A stretch of 64,000 nucleotides of DNA from Actinacidiphila epipremni (GTDB lineage Bacteria; Actinomycetota; Actinomycetes; Streptomycetales; Streptomycetaceae), in the NCBI RefSeq assembly GCF_012034175.1, contig NZ_JAATEJ010000015.1, positions 1 through 64,000 on the forward strand, given 5' to 3'. Below, piece by piece: positions 16,077-25,055 of this stretch (position 1 is the stretch's first letter; every line of letters begins with the position of its first letter). Both the position numbers and the translations under genes were made by a program. The notes beneath the pieces were generated by a model. It did no database searches and was not told where the DNA came from. It saw only the letters and a list, made by a program, of their open reading frames with translations.

Positions 16077-16460
16077 TCAGGCGTCCAGGCCCCAGCTGAT
16101 GATGGCGTACGGCGTGATGCGGATGAGCTCCGGGCTCATCTGCGGGCCGTGGTCGTGCGGGCCGACGATCTGCTCGGCGGTGCCGCGGATCTCCACGCCG
16201 CGCACTTTCCAGGGCTTGAGGCTCGCGATGTCGTCGACGACGAGCGAGACGTACGGGTTGGCGGCGATGTTGCGCCACTTCTTGGTGGTGGCCAGGGCGT
16301 AGCCGCCGATCTCGACGGTGCTGTCGGGCCGCAGGAAGAACCCGACGGGGTTGGCCTGCGGCCGGCCCTTGGCGTCGACCGTCGCGAGCCGGCCGAGGCG
16401 CTGGGTGCGCAGGTAGCCGAGCTCGTCGTCATTGAGCGTGGTGCGTGCGGATGAGGTCAT
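16077..16460 (-). CDS. PPOX-class F420-dependent oxidoreductase
   Basis: Small split-barrel flavin/deazaflavin protein of 127 residues. The pattern ELGYLRTQRLGRLATVDAKG near the start, then PVGFFL and GYALATTKKWRNIAANPYVS, and the ending TPYAIISWGLDA are typical of the actinobacterial PPOX group that uses coenzyme F420 (or FMN). It acts in the cytosol as a dimer; the natural substrate is unknown. Stand-alone gene with an ATG and TGAGGA close upstream. Confidence 0.88.
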   Translation of the reverse strand: MTSSARTTLNDDELGYLRTQRLGRLATVDAKGRPQANPVGFFLRPDSTVEIGGYALATTKKWRNIAANPYVSLVVDDIASLKPWKVRGVEIRGTAEQIVGPHDHGPQMSPELIRITPYAIISWGLDA

Positions 16461-16593
16461 GATCCTCAGCGTGCCACCCCGCCGTCACGCTCGCATCGGG
16501 CCTTGGGCTCAGGGGGCGTACGTCTTGCGGCGGAGCCGGGTGCCGTCCTGGCGGGGGCGCGGGCTGTGCGGTGGGGTGCCGGGCGGCGCCACT

Positions 16594-16682
16594 CCGGGGG
16601 TACCTCCTCGGACTGCGCACATTGACCTGCATCCGCATCCGGTACCGCCCTGTCGTGCGCAGTCCTGCGGGGGCACCCCCGG
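16594..16682 (-). repeat. Hairpin repeat element, copy A
   Basis: Arms 16594-16620 and 16655-16682 are imperfect inverted repeats whose inner 11 bp (GGACTGCGCAC / GTGCGCAGTCC) match perfectly; the loop is 34 nt (16621-16654). It is the reverse complement of copy B (16844-16934), including most of the loop, and resembles copy C (31457-31547). Homology extends about 20-30 bp beyond each arm. No protein is encoded. Confidence 0.85.
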
Positions 16683-16843
16683 ATCGTCCCCGCCCTCCTG
16701 TCCGCCGGCGGCTCCCCGTTCGTCGCCGGTTGAGGTGGGCAGACCAGCCCGCCGTGACCGGTCCGCCCTTGCTGGTCGCAGGGCGGCCGGACCGGAACCA
16801 GGCGATGGGGAAAGCCGCCGGCGGACGTACGGGAGGGGGTGAT

Positions 16844-16934
16844 CCGGGGGGTGCCCCCGCAGGACTGCGCACGACAAGGCGGTACCGGATGCGGATGCAG
16901 GTCATGGTGCGCAGTCCGAGGAGGTACCCCCCGG
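16844..16934 (+). repeat. Hairpin repeat element, copy B
   Basis: Left arm 16844-16872 (CCGGGGGGTGCCCCCGCAGG then ACTGCGCAC), loop 34 nt (16873-16906), right arm 16907-16934 (GTGCGCAGTCC then GAGGAGGTACCCCCCGG). The arms pair over about 28 bp with a few mismatches. Copies A and B face each other about 160 bp apart, so together they make a larger, nested inverted repeat filling most of the 520-bp gap between the PPOX gene and the DUF456 gene. No gene is supported in 16461-16980. Confidence 0.85.
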
Positions 16935-16980
16935 AGTGCCCCCGACCACCCCACCCACCGGCGGAACGCGCCCCCCGCCG

Positions 16981-17466
16981 CTAGGACGCGAGGACCGCGG
17001 AGAGCCAGGTGCCGGCGACGAGGAGGCAGGCGAGGAGCTCGGTCAGGACGGAGTTGCCGACCGCGCGCATGGCCGTACGGGTGGCCGTCCAGGCGGTGCG
17101 GTGGCCGCCGCCGAGGCGGATGCGCTCCGTGACGTAGAGGAAGCCCACGAAGCCGAGGATCGCGCCGAGGACGGGGAGGAGGAAGAAGCCGGCGATCGCG
17201 GTCGCGCCGGCGTCGACGACCGTGCGCCAGGTGACGCCGCTGTCGCGGATCCGGCGGTTGGGGAGCAGCCGCAGCACGACCTGCACGCACGCCAGGAGGG
17301 CGGTCGCGCCGGCCAGCACGCCCCACGTCAGGGTCGTGTGCTCGGACGTGGCCCACCACAGCACCGCCGCCCAGCACAGCAGGGTCCCGGGCACGCCGGG
17401 GACGGGTACGCACACCAGGCCGAGCAGTAGCACCAGGCCGATCAGCCCCGTCTGTGCGGTCCCCAT
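16981..17466 (-). CDS. DUF456 family membrane protein
   Basis: 161 residues with about four hydrophobic segments (GLIGLVLLLGLVCVPVPGVP, then WGVLAGATALLACVQVVL, FFLLPVLGAILGFVGFLYV and LLACLLVAGTWLSAV). The layout and the glycine-rich ILGFVGFLYVTERIR stretch fit DUF456, a family of small membrane proteins of unknown function. ATG start with AGGGGC just upstream; divergent from the PP2C-like gene. Confidence 0.8.
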   Translation of the reverse strand: MGTAQTGLIGLVLLLGLVCVPVPGVPGTLLCWAAVLWWATSEHTTLTWGVLAGATALLACVQVVLRLLPNRRIRDSGVTWRTVVDAGATAIAGFFLLPVLGAILGFVGFLYVTERIRLGGGHRTAWTATRTAMRAVGNSVLTELLACLLVAGTWLSAVLAS

Positions 17467-17600
17467 GCCCCTACCCTGCCGGATACGCCGCGTTCCCGCC
17501 GCTCACGCGGTCCGCCCGGGCGCGGAGTGGTGCGGGTGGGGCGGGAGGTGGCGCGGCGTTTCCACGTTTCCCGGCGGTCCGGGCGGTGGACAATAAGGGC

Positions 17601-19496
17601 ATGAGCCAGCAGGGGGACCCGCACGAGCGCCAAGAGGACGACTGGTGGCGGCAGTTGTACGACGACGACGCCGGCGCCGCTGCCTCGTCCGCGCCGCCCG
17701 ACTCGATCGACGCGCACTTCGACTCGGCCCTGACGGCGATGTCCCCGCCGCCCCCGGCGCCCTCGGCCGCCGACACCCTGCGGCTGCGCCGGCCGAGCCC
17801 CCCGCCGCCCCCGCCCTCCTGGCCGCGCCCGACCCGGGTGCCGGTGGAGCCCGTCCTCCCGGAGGAGGAGCCGGCGCCGGAGGAGCCCGCCGCGGAGGAG
17901 CCCGCCGCCGAAGAGCCCGACGCGGCGGAACCCGCGCCGGAGGCGCTCGCGCCGTGGGACGTGTGGGCCGCGCGGCCGATGTTCCCCTCGGGGGACGACG
18001 ATGACGACGACGGCGACGAGGACCGTGCGGACGGTACGGAGGAGGCCGGCGACGAGGTGCCGCGCTCCTGGCCGGTGTGGTCGCCGCGGCCCGGCGTCGC
18101 GCAGGCCCGCGCGGAGGAGGCCCCGGCGGCGGAAGAGGCCGCCGCGGAAGAGCCCGTCGCGGAGGAGCCGGCGGAGCCCGCCGTGGAGCCCGACCCCGGC
18201 CCCGAGCCCCACCGTGGGCCAGCCCCCGAGCCCCGCTCCGAGCCCGACCCCGACCCCGGAAGCCCTCCGGAGGAGCTGGGCTCGCGGGGGTGGGCCGACG
18301 CGCCGCCCGCCGCCGCGGAGCCGTGGGCGCCGGAGCCGGCGGCGGGGTGGCCGGTGCCGCGTGGGGGTGAGCGGCAGGAGAGTGCGCCGCTCGCCGGGGC
18401 GGACGTCACGCTGCGGCCCGCCGAGCCCTGGTCGTCACCGCCGCCCGAGCGCGGCCCGTACGCGCCGCCGGCCACCTCGCCCGTACCGACCGACGCGAAC
18501 CCGTACCGCCGCTACGTCACCCCCGGCGCGCCCGCCGAGGAGGAGCCGGCGGAGCCGCCCGGGCAGCCGGCGGAGCCGACCGGGTTCGCGGAGGGCGGTG
18601 TGCGGTGGGCGCCGGAGCTGCCGCCCGGGTGGGTCGCGGCGGAAGAGGGGGAGCCGGCGGCGGTCGTGGTCGGCGGCGGGCCGCCGACGTACGCGGCGGA
18701 GCCGACCGCCTTGCCGGAGGCGGATCCGGAGGGGCTGGACGGCCTCGTGCCGGACACCGTGCTCGACGGCGCCCAATACGGCGTGCTCACCCTGCGGACG
18801 GTGAGCGTGCGCGGGGACTCCGCGCGCTACCGCGGCCAGCCCCGCAGGGACGCGCTGCTCACCGCCCGCTTCGGCGCGGGCGACGACGCGCTGCTGCTGG
18901 TCGCGATGGCCAGCGGCGCCCGCGCGGCGGACGACGCGCACCGGGCCGCGCAGGACGCGGTGCGGTGGATCGCCGGCGCGGTCGGGCGCAGCAGGGAGCG
19001 GCTCGCGGAGGATCTGCGGGCCGAGCGGCGCGGCTCGCTGAAGTCGGGCCTGCACCGGCTGACCGACCGCTGCTACGGGCGGCTGCGGGCCCGTGGCGAG
19101 GACCTGGGCCTGGAGGACGGCGCGTACACCGCGTCGCTGCGCTGCCTGCTGCTGCCGGCGGACCCCGGATGCCGGATACGGCTCTTCTTCGGGCTGGGCG
19201 ACGGCGGCCTGTTCCGGGTCCGGGAGGGCGCCTGGCAGGATCTGGACCTCGCGCCCGACGACCCGGGGTCCCCGTTCCGCTTCCGGGCGACGGTCGCCCA
19301 GCCGGGTGACGCCCTGCTGATGTGCAGCGCGGGCCTGGCCGAGCCGCTGCGCGGCGAGCCGCAGCTGGCCGGGCGGCTGGCGGAGCGCTGGAGCGAGGGC
19401 CGGGTGCCGGGCCTGGCGGCGTATCTCGCCGACGTCCAGACCCGCGTCAAGGGCTACGCCGACGACCGTACGGCGGTGACCGTCTGGGACGCCTGA
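17601..19496 (+). CDS. Protein with disordered acidic N-terminus and PP2C-like phosphatase domain
   Basis: 631 residues. Residues 1 to about 380 are low complexity, rich in Pro, Ala and Glu with repeats of the EEPAAEEPAAEEP kind. The C-terminal 240 residues resemble a PP2C (PPM) fold: VSVRGDSARYRGQPRRDALL, ALLLVAMASGA, LFFGLGDGGLFRV, ALLMCSAGLAEPL and DDRTAVTVWDA. The first-Asp metal motif (normally DGxG) reads MASGA, so catalysis is doubtful; the late DDRTAV matches the family C-terminal Asp motif. It may be a regulatory pseudophosphatase. ATG start with only a weak ribosome site. Confidence 0.75.
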   Translation: MSQQGDPHERQEDDWWRQLYDDDAGAAASSAPPDSIDAHFDSALTAMSPPPPAPSAADTLRLRRPSPPPPPPSWPRPTRVPVEPVLPEEEPAPEEPAAEEPAAEEPDAAEPAPEALAPWDVWAARPMFPSGDDDDDDGDEDRADGTEEAGDEVPRSWPVWSPRPGVAQARAEEAPAAEEAAAEEPVAEEPAEPAVEPDPGPEPHRGPAPEPRSEPDPDPGSPPEELGSRGWADAPPAAAEPWAPEPAAGWPVPRGGERQESAPLAGADVTLRPAEPWSSPPPERGPYAPPATSPVPTDANPYRRYVTPGAPAEEEPAEPPGQPAEPTGFAEGGVRWAPELPPGWVAAEEGEPAAVVVGGGPPTYAAEPTALPEADPEGLDGLVPDTVLDGAQYGVLTLRTVSVRGDSARYRGQPRRDALLTARFGAGDDALLLVAMASGARAADDAHRAAQDAVRWIAGAVGRSRERLAEDLRAERRGSLKSGLHRLTDRCYGRLRARGEDLGLEDGAYTASLRCLLLPADPGCRIRLFFGLGDGGLFRVREGAWQDLDLAPDDPGSPFRFRATVAQPGDALLMCSAGLAEPLRGEPQLAGRLAERWSEGRVPGLAAYLADVQTRVKGYADDRTAVTVWDA

Positions 19497-19557
19497 CCCG
19501 CGCCCGCGGCCGGCCGCTCCGGATGCGTACGCGCGGCGGCCGTGCGGAGATGGGTGC

Positions 19558-21300
19558 ATGGCCAAGCAGAACGTGGCGGAGCAGTTCGTCGACATCCTCG
19601 TGCGCGCGGGCGTGCAGCGGCTCTACGGCGTGGTGGGCGACAGCCTCAACCCGGTCGTGGACGCCGTGCGCCGCACCCGCGCCCTCGAATGGGTGCACGT
19701 GCGGCACGAGGAGACCGCCGCCTTCGCCGCCGGCGCCGAGGCGCAGCTGACCGGCCGGCTCGCCGCGTGCGCCGGGTCGTGCGGCCCGGGCAATCTGCAC
19801 CTGATCAACGGGCTGTTCGACGCCCACCGCTCCATGGCGCCGGTGCTGGCGCTCGCCTCGCACATCCCCAGCAGCGAGATCGGCACCAGCTACTTCCAGG
19901 AGACGCACCCCGACCGGCTGTTCGCGGAGTGCAGCCACTACAGCGAGCTGATCTCCAGCGCCGCCCAGATGCCGCGCGTGCTCCAGACCGCGATCCAGCA
20001 CGCGGTGGGCCGCGGCGGTGTCGCCGTGATCACCCTGCCCGGCGACATCGCCGCCCATCCGGCGCCGCAGCGCAGCATCGAGCACGCCCTGGTCACCCGG
20101 CGCCCCACGGTCCGCCCGAGCGACGCCGAGATCGACGCGCTGGCCCGGCTGGTGGACGGCGCCCGCCGGGTCACGCTGTTCTGCGGCAGCGGTACGGCGG
20201 GCGCGCACGACGAGGTGATGGCGTTCGCCGAACGCGTCAAGTCCCCGGTGGGGCACGCACTGCGCGGCAAGGAGTGGATCCAGTTCGACAACAGGTTCGA
20301 CGTCGGCATGAGCGGCCTGCTCGGCTACGGGGCGGCGTACGAGGCGATGCACGAGTGCGACCTGCTGGTGCTGCTGGGCACCGACTTCCCGTACAACGCC
20401 TTCCTGCCCGACGACGTGGCCATCGTGCAGGTGGACGTGCGGCCGGAGAACCTGGGGCGTCGCTCCAAGCTGGACCTCGCGGTGTGGGGCGACGTCGGCG
20501 AGACGCTGCGCTGCCTGACGCCGAAGGTGCGGGAGAAGACCGACCGGCGGTTCCTGGACAAGATGCTCAAGAAGCACGCCGACGCGCTGGAGGGCGTCGT
20601 CAAGGCGTACACCCGCAAGGTCGACCGGCATGTGCCGATCCACCCGGAGTATGTGGCCTCGGTGCTGGACGAGGAGGCCGACGACGACGCGGTCTTCACC
20701 GTCGACACGGGCATGTGCAATGTGTGGGCGGCGCGCTATCTGACGCCCAACGGCCGCCGCCGGGTGATCGGTTCGTTCTCGCACGGCTCGATGGCCAACG
20801 CGCTGCCGCAGGCGATCGGCGCGCAGTTCCTGGACCGGCGCCGCCAGGTGGTGTCGATGTCCGGCGACGGCGGGTTCAGCATGCTGATGGGCGACTTCCT
20901 GACCCTCGTGCAGTACGACCTGCCGGTGAAGATCGTGCTGTTCAACAACTCCTCCCTGGGCATGGTGGAGTTGGAGATGATGGTCGAGGGCCTGCCGGCG
21001 TACGGCACCACCAACCGCAACCCGGACTTCGCGGCGGTGGCGCGGGCGGCGGGCGCGTACGGCGTGCGGGTGGAGAAGCCCAAGGAGCTGCGCTCGGCGC
21101 TGCGGGACGCCTTCAAGCACAAGGGCCCGGCGCTGGTGGACGTGGTCACCGATCCGCATGCGCTGTCGCTGCCGCCGAAGATCACCGGCGAGCAGATCGG
21201 CGGCTTCGCGCTGTCGGTCGGCAAGGTGGTGCTGGACGGCGGTGTCGGCAAGATGGTGCAGATGGCCCGCTCGAACCTGCGCAACGTGCCGCGCCCGTAG
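19558..21300 (+). CDS. poxB: Thiamine-pyrophosphate enzyme, pyruvate dehydrogenase (quinone) type
   Basis: 580-residue ThDP/FAD enzyme of the PoxB/acetohydroxyacid-synthase fold, predicted to decarboxylate pyruvate to acetate and pass electrons to quinone. Domain order: PYR domain (RLYGVVGDSLNPVVDA; activating Glu in RHEETAAFAAGAEA; SCGPGNLHLINGL), central FAD-type domain, then the PP domain with the ThDP-Mg motif beginning GDGGFSMLMGDF and ending in FNNSSLG. The C-terminus MVQMARSNLRNVPRP resembles the membrane-associating tail of PoxB. GGAGATGG precedes the ATG. An acetolactate-synthase-like activity cannot be excluded. Confidence 0.85.
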   Translation: MAKQNVAEQFVDILVRAGVQRLYGVVGDSLNPVVDAVRRTRALEWVHVRHEETAAFAAGAEAQLTGRLAACAGSCGPGNLHLINGLFDAHRSMAPVLALASHIPSSEIGTSYFQETHPDRLFAECSHYSELISSAAQMPRVLQTAIQHAVGRGGVAVITLPGDIAAHPAPQRSIEHALVTRRPTVRPSDAEIDALARLVDGARRVTLFCGSGTAGAHDEVMAFAERVKSPVGHALRGKEWIQFDNRFDVGMSGLLGYGAAYEAMHECDLLVLLGTDFPYNAFLPDDVAIVQVDVRPENLGRRSKLDLAVWGDVGETLRCLTPKVREKTDRRFLDKMLKKHADALEGVVKAYTRKVDRHVPIHPEYVASVLDEEADDDAVFTVDTGMCNVWAARYLTPNGRRRVIGSFSHGSMANALPQAIGAQFLDRRRQVVSMSGDGGFSMLMGDFLTLVQYDLPVKIVLFNNSSLGMVELEMMVEGLPAYGTTNRNPDFAAVARAAGAYGVRVEKPKELRSALRDAFKHKGPALVDVVTDPHALSLPPKITGEQIGGFALSVGKVVLDGGVGKMVQMARSNLRNVPRP

Positions 21301-21326
21301 CGCAGGAGCCGGGCGCGGCACGTTGC
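21281..21326. terminator. Perfect 17-bp hairpin overlapping the poxB stop codon
   Basis: GCAACGTGCCGCGCCCG (21281-21297) and CGGGCGCGGCACGTTGC (21310-21326) are exact reverse complements with a 12-nt loop that holds the poxB TAG stop. The left arm encodes the last residues of PoxB. It lies between poxB and the convergent GH95-like gene (ends 21342) and is well placed to stop transcription from both sides. Confidence 0.75.
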
Positions 21327-21341
21327 CGTCGGGAGGGGCGG

Positions 21342-24209
21342 TCAGTCGTTGATCAGGTCGAACTCCTCCCAGGGGCCGATCGCCGTGCGGTTGGCGATGA
21401 GCGCCTGCGCGCCCGCGGACTCGGCGGTCACGTAGTCGCCGTTGACGCGTGCCTTGAGGCTGACGCTGCCGTCGCCGTTGTGGATGAGCTGGAACTGCTC
21501 CCATGTGCCGACCGCGTCCACCTTGGCGAGCAGCGGTGCGGCGCCGGCGTTGTCGGCGGTGACGTACTTGTTGTTGGCGTGGGCGCGCAGCGCGATGTAG
21601 CCGCCGCCCGCGTCGATCTGGTCGAACTGCTCCCACTGCCCGATCGCGGTGCGGTTGGCGATCAGCGGTGAGGCGCCGGCGTCCTCGGCGGTGACGTAGT
21701 CGCCGTTGGCGTGCGCCCGCAGGCTGATGACGCTGCCCGTACCGGGGTTGGAGCCGCCGTTGCCGTCAAGTCCGATCTGGACGTTGCCCAGGTGCTTGGC
21801 GGAGGTGGCGGGGGAGCCGCCGACCTGCGCGTACGGCAGCGAACTGGTCGGGGTGGCGGTGCGCTCGACGAGGTACGACTGGCCCGAGGAGACGGGTACG
21901 TTGACGGTGCCCGCCGTGGTGGAGGCCACCACGACCGCGCCGGACGAGCCGTTCACGACCCGGATCGCCTGGCCGGGCCAGGGGTTGCGTACGCGCATGG
22001 TCTGCGACGACCCGGCCTGGATGGCGACCGTGACCGGGGTGCCGCCCTGCACCTGCACATCGACCTTGGTGTTGCCCTGCACCGACACCGTGCCGCTGAC
22101 GTCCCAGCCGGCCGGCCACGCGGGCGCGATCCGCAGCAGGCCGTCGTAGTCCTGCACCAGCGCCTCGTTCAGCGCGGTCGCGACGCCCGACATCTGCTCG
22201 ATGTACGCTTCCGTGCCGACCGTGTTGCCCAGGTCCGCAAGGCCGTTGATGTAGACCTGGTGGCCCTGCGTGATGGACACCAGCTTCTGCGCGACCTGGT
22301 CGGCCAGGCCCAGCCGGGCCGCGTCGATCGCGTCCATGCTCCAGTCGTTGCCGCCGGTCACCGGCCGGTGGTTGTAGGTGCGCACGCCCAGGTCGTGCAG
22401 CGCGCCCGGCTCGTCGGTGATGAGGTTGTACGGCCACACCGGCTCCAGGCCGATGTTCTCGCTGTTCCTGATCTGCGCGGTGGGCTGGTAGGAGTCCGCG
22501 ATCATGTCATTGCCCTGCGCGTCGGCGGACGGCGGCAGCACCTGCGTGCGGCCGTAGTCCGTACGCGCCCAGTCCGGTATCTGGCCCTGCGCGGTGGTGA
22601 GTTGGTTGATCAGCGAGGTGTCGCCGGTGTTGAGCAGCTGGGCCGCCTTGATCACCGCCGGGAAGAGCGCCGCGTCCGCCGCGAGGTCGGTGGTCGGGTC
22701 CTGCACCGCCCACTGCGTCTCGTGCGCGTTGGCGACCGCGTGCAGCTTCCCGTCCGAGCCGACCTTCTGGTAGGCGAGCAGGAAGACCGCGGAGTCCTTC
22801 ATCAACGGGTAGTACGTCCGCAGGAAGTTGAGGTCACCGGTGTCCTGGTACTGCTGCCAGACGTAGAGGCTGATCTCGGCGCCCGAGGTGACGTTCAGGG
22901 CGTTCCAGTTGGGGCTGCCGGGGATGCTGCACGCCGCGTTGGCGCCGGCGCCCGGGTCGCCGCCGTTGCCGTTGAAGCGCATGACCTCGGGCACACAGGC
23001 GCCGGGCAGGCCGCCCATCTGCTGCTTGGTCCACGCCTCGATGCCGGACAGGCTGTTCTGGTAGAGGTTGAAGATCGGGATGTTGAGGGCGAAGTTGCCC
23101 GACGACATGTTCGCCGAGATCTGCGTGCGCAGGTTCCACAGCCAGGTCGCCGAGGGCGTCCAGTTCTGGTGGTCCTGGCCGAAGTTGAACATGTCGGCGA
23201 CGCCGGCCTGGCTGCCCGGGATGGTGCCGCGCATCGAGGCGGCCTCCATGAACAGGTAGATGGTGCGCAGCGACTCCATGTACTGCGCCTGCCCGTCGGA
23301 GGAGTTGGCCTCCAGGATGCCGGTGTTGGCCCAGTAGTTGGCCCACCAGGACTGCTGCGAGCCCAGCAGCGACGACTCGGCGGCGGTCGCGTCGGAGCCG
23401 AGCAGGTTCGAGGCGGTGCTGCCGGCGTTGCCGCCGGTCCAGGTGGGGGAGCCGACGATGACGCGGTACGAACCGTCGGTGTTCGGCGTGAAGTTGACCT
23501 TCACCTGGGTGCTGTTGACCACCTGGGCCGAGACGTTGCGGCCACCGGCCGACAGTGCGGCGAGCGAGCCGAAGGTGCGGCCGGAGTGGCCGGCCTCCTG
23601 GTTGTCCACCCAGGTCTCGGCGAGGGTGCCGATCGCGCCGGACGCCGCGGCCTGGGGGCTGCGGCCCGACCACAGGCTGACGGTGGCGGACTGGGCGGCG
23701 TTGGGATCGGCGCCGGTGACGTCGACGACCAGCTCGTCCTTGGTGGCCGACACCCACGCCTTGAGGGTCATGCCGCCGCCGGTCTCGGTGAGCACCCCGG
23801 TGTAGAGGTCGAGGGTGCCCTTGAAGTCCGAGGCGCCGGTGAGCTTGGACAGGCCCGGGATCTGCACCTGACCGGGCGACTTGCGGCCCGGCAGCGTGTC
23901 GGCCCGGTTCAGCTGCGCGGTGAAGCCGCCGGCGGCCCAGGCGGCGACGCCGAGCGAGCCGTTGCCGAGCGGCAGCGACTGCGCGGCCTGCGCGTTGGGC
24001 GCGCCCAGCACGATGTCGGAGCGGCGTACCACGTTGGGGGTGTCCACGTGGTAACTGCCGTTCTGCCACGCGGTGGTGGCGGTCGCGGCCGTGGCGGGTG
24101 TGGGGGAGACGGCGGGCACCAGCAGACCGGCCGCGAGCAGCGCGGTCGCGGCCATGGCTGGTGGTCGGATCATTCGGCGTCGGCCGAAAGTGTGGGGCTT
24201 CCGGTTCAC
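21342..24209 (-). CDS. Secreted GH95-like (alpha/alpha)6-barrel glycosidase with fascin-like sugar-binding tail
   Basis: 955 residues from a GTG with AGGAGGA upstream. A signal peptide with an RRR motif ends near PATAA. The N-terminal sandwich contains SLPLGNGSLGVAAW, typical of GH95-type alpha-L-fucosidase-like enzymes (and of DUF5703); the middle is helical with NIGLEPVWPYN and GNDWSMDAIDAARLGL. The last 140 residues are three beta-trefoil repeats (SLRAHANGDYVTAEDAGASP, ALRAHANNKYVTADNAGAAP, SLKARVNGDYVTAESAGAQA), a fascin-like fold often used for carbohydrate binding. Substrate is uncertain: fucosides, galactosides or plant side chains. Confidence 0.78.
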   Translation of the reverse strand: MNRKPHTFGRRRMIRPPAMAATALLAAGLLVPAVSPTPATAATATTAWQNGSYHVDTPNVVRRSDIVLGAPNAQAAQSLPLGNGSLGVAAWAAGGFTAQLNRADTLPGRKSPGQVQIPGLSKLTGASDFKGTLDLYTGVLTETGGGMTLKAWVSATKDELVVDVTGADPNAAQSATVSLWSGRSPQAAASGAIGTLAETWVDNQEAGHSGRTFGSLAALSAGGRNVSAQVVNSTQVKVNFTPNTDGSYRVIVGSPTWTGGNAGSTASNLLGSDATAAESSLLGSQQSWWANYWANTGILEANSSDGQAQYMESLRTIYLFMEAASMRGTIPGSQAGVADMFNFGQDHQNWTPSATWLWNLRTQISANMSSGNFALNIPIFNLYQNSLSGIEAWTKQQMGGLPGACVPEVMRFNGNGGDPGAGANAACSIPGSPNWNALNVTSGAEISLYVWQQYQDTGDLNFLRTYYPLMKDSAVFLLAYQKVGSDGKLHAVANAHETQWAVQDPTTDLAADAALFPAVIKAAQLLNTGDTSLINQLTTAQGQIPDWARTDYGRTQVLPPSADAQGNDMIADSYQPTAQIRNSENIGLEPVWPYNLITDEPGALHDLGVRTYNHRPVTGGNDWSMDAIDAARLGLADQVAQKLVSITQGHQVYINGLADLGNTVGTEAYIEQMSGVATALNEALVQDYDGLLRIAPAWPAGWDVSGTVSVQGNTKVDVQVQGGTPVTVAIQAGSSQTMRVRNPWPGQAIRVVNGSSGAVVVASTTAGTVNVPVSSGQSYLVERTATPTSSLPYAQVGGSPATSAKHLGNVQIGLDGNGGSNPGTGSVISLRAHANGDYVTAEDAGASPLIANRTAIGQWEQFDQIDAGGGYIALRAHANNKYVTADNAGAAPLLAKVDAVGTWEQFQLIHNGDGSVSLKARVNGDYVTAESAGAQALIANRTAIGPWEEFDLIND

Positions 24210-24285
24210 GAGCGGTTCCTCCTGAGGCAACAGGACGGGTGGCACAGGCGCAACATCCACGAAACACCGGGGATGAATGGGCCAC

Positions 24286-24314
24286 ACAGTGGCGGCAGGT
24301 GCGGGCCATGTCAA
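24286..24314 (-). promoter_or_regulatory. Predicted promoter of the GH95-like gene
   Basis: On the minus strand TTGACA (24309-24314) is followed after 17 nt by CACTGT (24286-24291). The predicted leader is about 70 nt. No strong palindromic operator is seen next to it. Confidence 0.45.
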
Positions 24315-24446
24315 GACTTCGACCCGCTATACATCCGACCTATCAAGCCGCCCGGGCCGCAGGGCAGTTCAACGCACCGGCCGCCGCGACTGCTCCCGGT
24401 GACCGGAGGTGTACGGAGCATCGCGGTTGCATGACTGGACCGGGCG

Positions 24447-24923
24447 GTGGCGGGGCATGCCTTTAGCGCAGGGGGAATCAGGTCCGGACCAGAACGGGGG
24501 AGGCTCACGGACGGCACCGGGAATCGCTTGCGTTACGCGGTCAGGCGCGCGGACCTGCGCGCCGTCGCGGACACCCGCAGAAGGCTGCGGGACCAACTCC
24601 GGCAGTGGGGCGTACCGGCGCTCACCGACACCGCGGAACTGCTCGCCACGGAGATCGTCACCAACGCGCTCCAGCACACCGGCGGCGGCGCGGTGCTGAC
24701 CGCGACCCTCTCCGGCGGCCCGGCCCGCCGGCTGCGCGTCGAGGTCCACGACTCCGCCGGCCGCCGCCCCCAGCCCCGCCCCCCGGGCGGCGCCCGCCCC
24801 TCCGACGAGGCGACCTCCGGCCGCGGCCTGATGCTCGTCGAAGCCCTCGCCGACACCTGGGGCGTCCAGGCACGCGGGGCGGGCAAGGTCGTCTGGTTCG
24901 AGATCGCCGCGACCGCGGCATGA
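24447..24923 (+). CDS. Histidine-kinase-like ATPase (anti-sigma-factor/HATPase_c_2 type)
   Basis: 158-residue GHKL ATPase domain with no kinase or sensor part. N-box ATEIVTNALQH (Glu and Asn for Mg-ATP), G1-type VHDSAGRRP and G2-type SGRGLMLVEALADTWG are all present. Streptomyces encode many such short proteins related to SpoIIAB/RsbW; some bind sigma factors or anti-anti-sigma factors. No sigma or STAS partner lies next to it. The GTG start is the longest option; the conserved domain begins about 25 residues later. Confidence 0.8.
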   Translation: MAGHAFSAGGIRSGPERGRLTDGTGNRLRYAVRRADLRAVADTRRRLRDQLRQWGVPALTDTAELLATEIVTNALQHTGGGAVLTATLSGGPARRLRVEVHDSAGRRPQPRPPGGARPSDEATSGRGLMLVEALADTWGVQARGAGKVVWFEIAATAA

Positions 24924-24996
24924 CGCCTACGGGCATCGGTCGCGCCCGGCTCTCGCGTACGGCGACACGCACGCCCTCCCGGTGCCGCAACGCGAA

Positions 24997-25033
24997 GGAC
25001 CGCGTACCGGCGGCTGGCGCCGGTACGCGGTCC
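24997..25033. terminator. Perfect 16-bp hairpin between convergent genes
   Basis: GGACCGCGTACCGGCG (24997-25012), loop GCTGG and CGCCGGTACGCGGTCC (25018-25033). It lies between the ATPase gene and the convergent DUF2637 gene and can serve both. Confidence 0.75.
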
Positions 25034-25055
25034 CGGGTGGTCCTTGGGGTGGCGG

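Noticed and set aside
16466..17413. Protein frames that cross the facing hairpin repeats
   Set aside because: They share peptide strings (GVPPRTAH, CGGTPRITPSRTS) only because the hairpin element is repeated; no ribosome site or fold.
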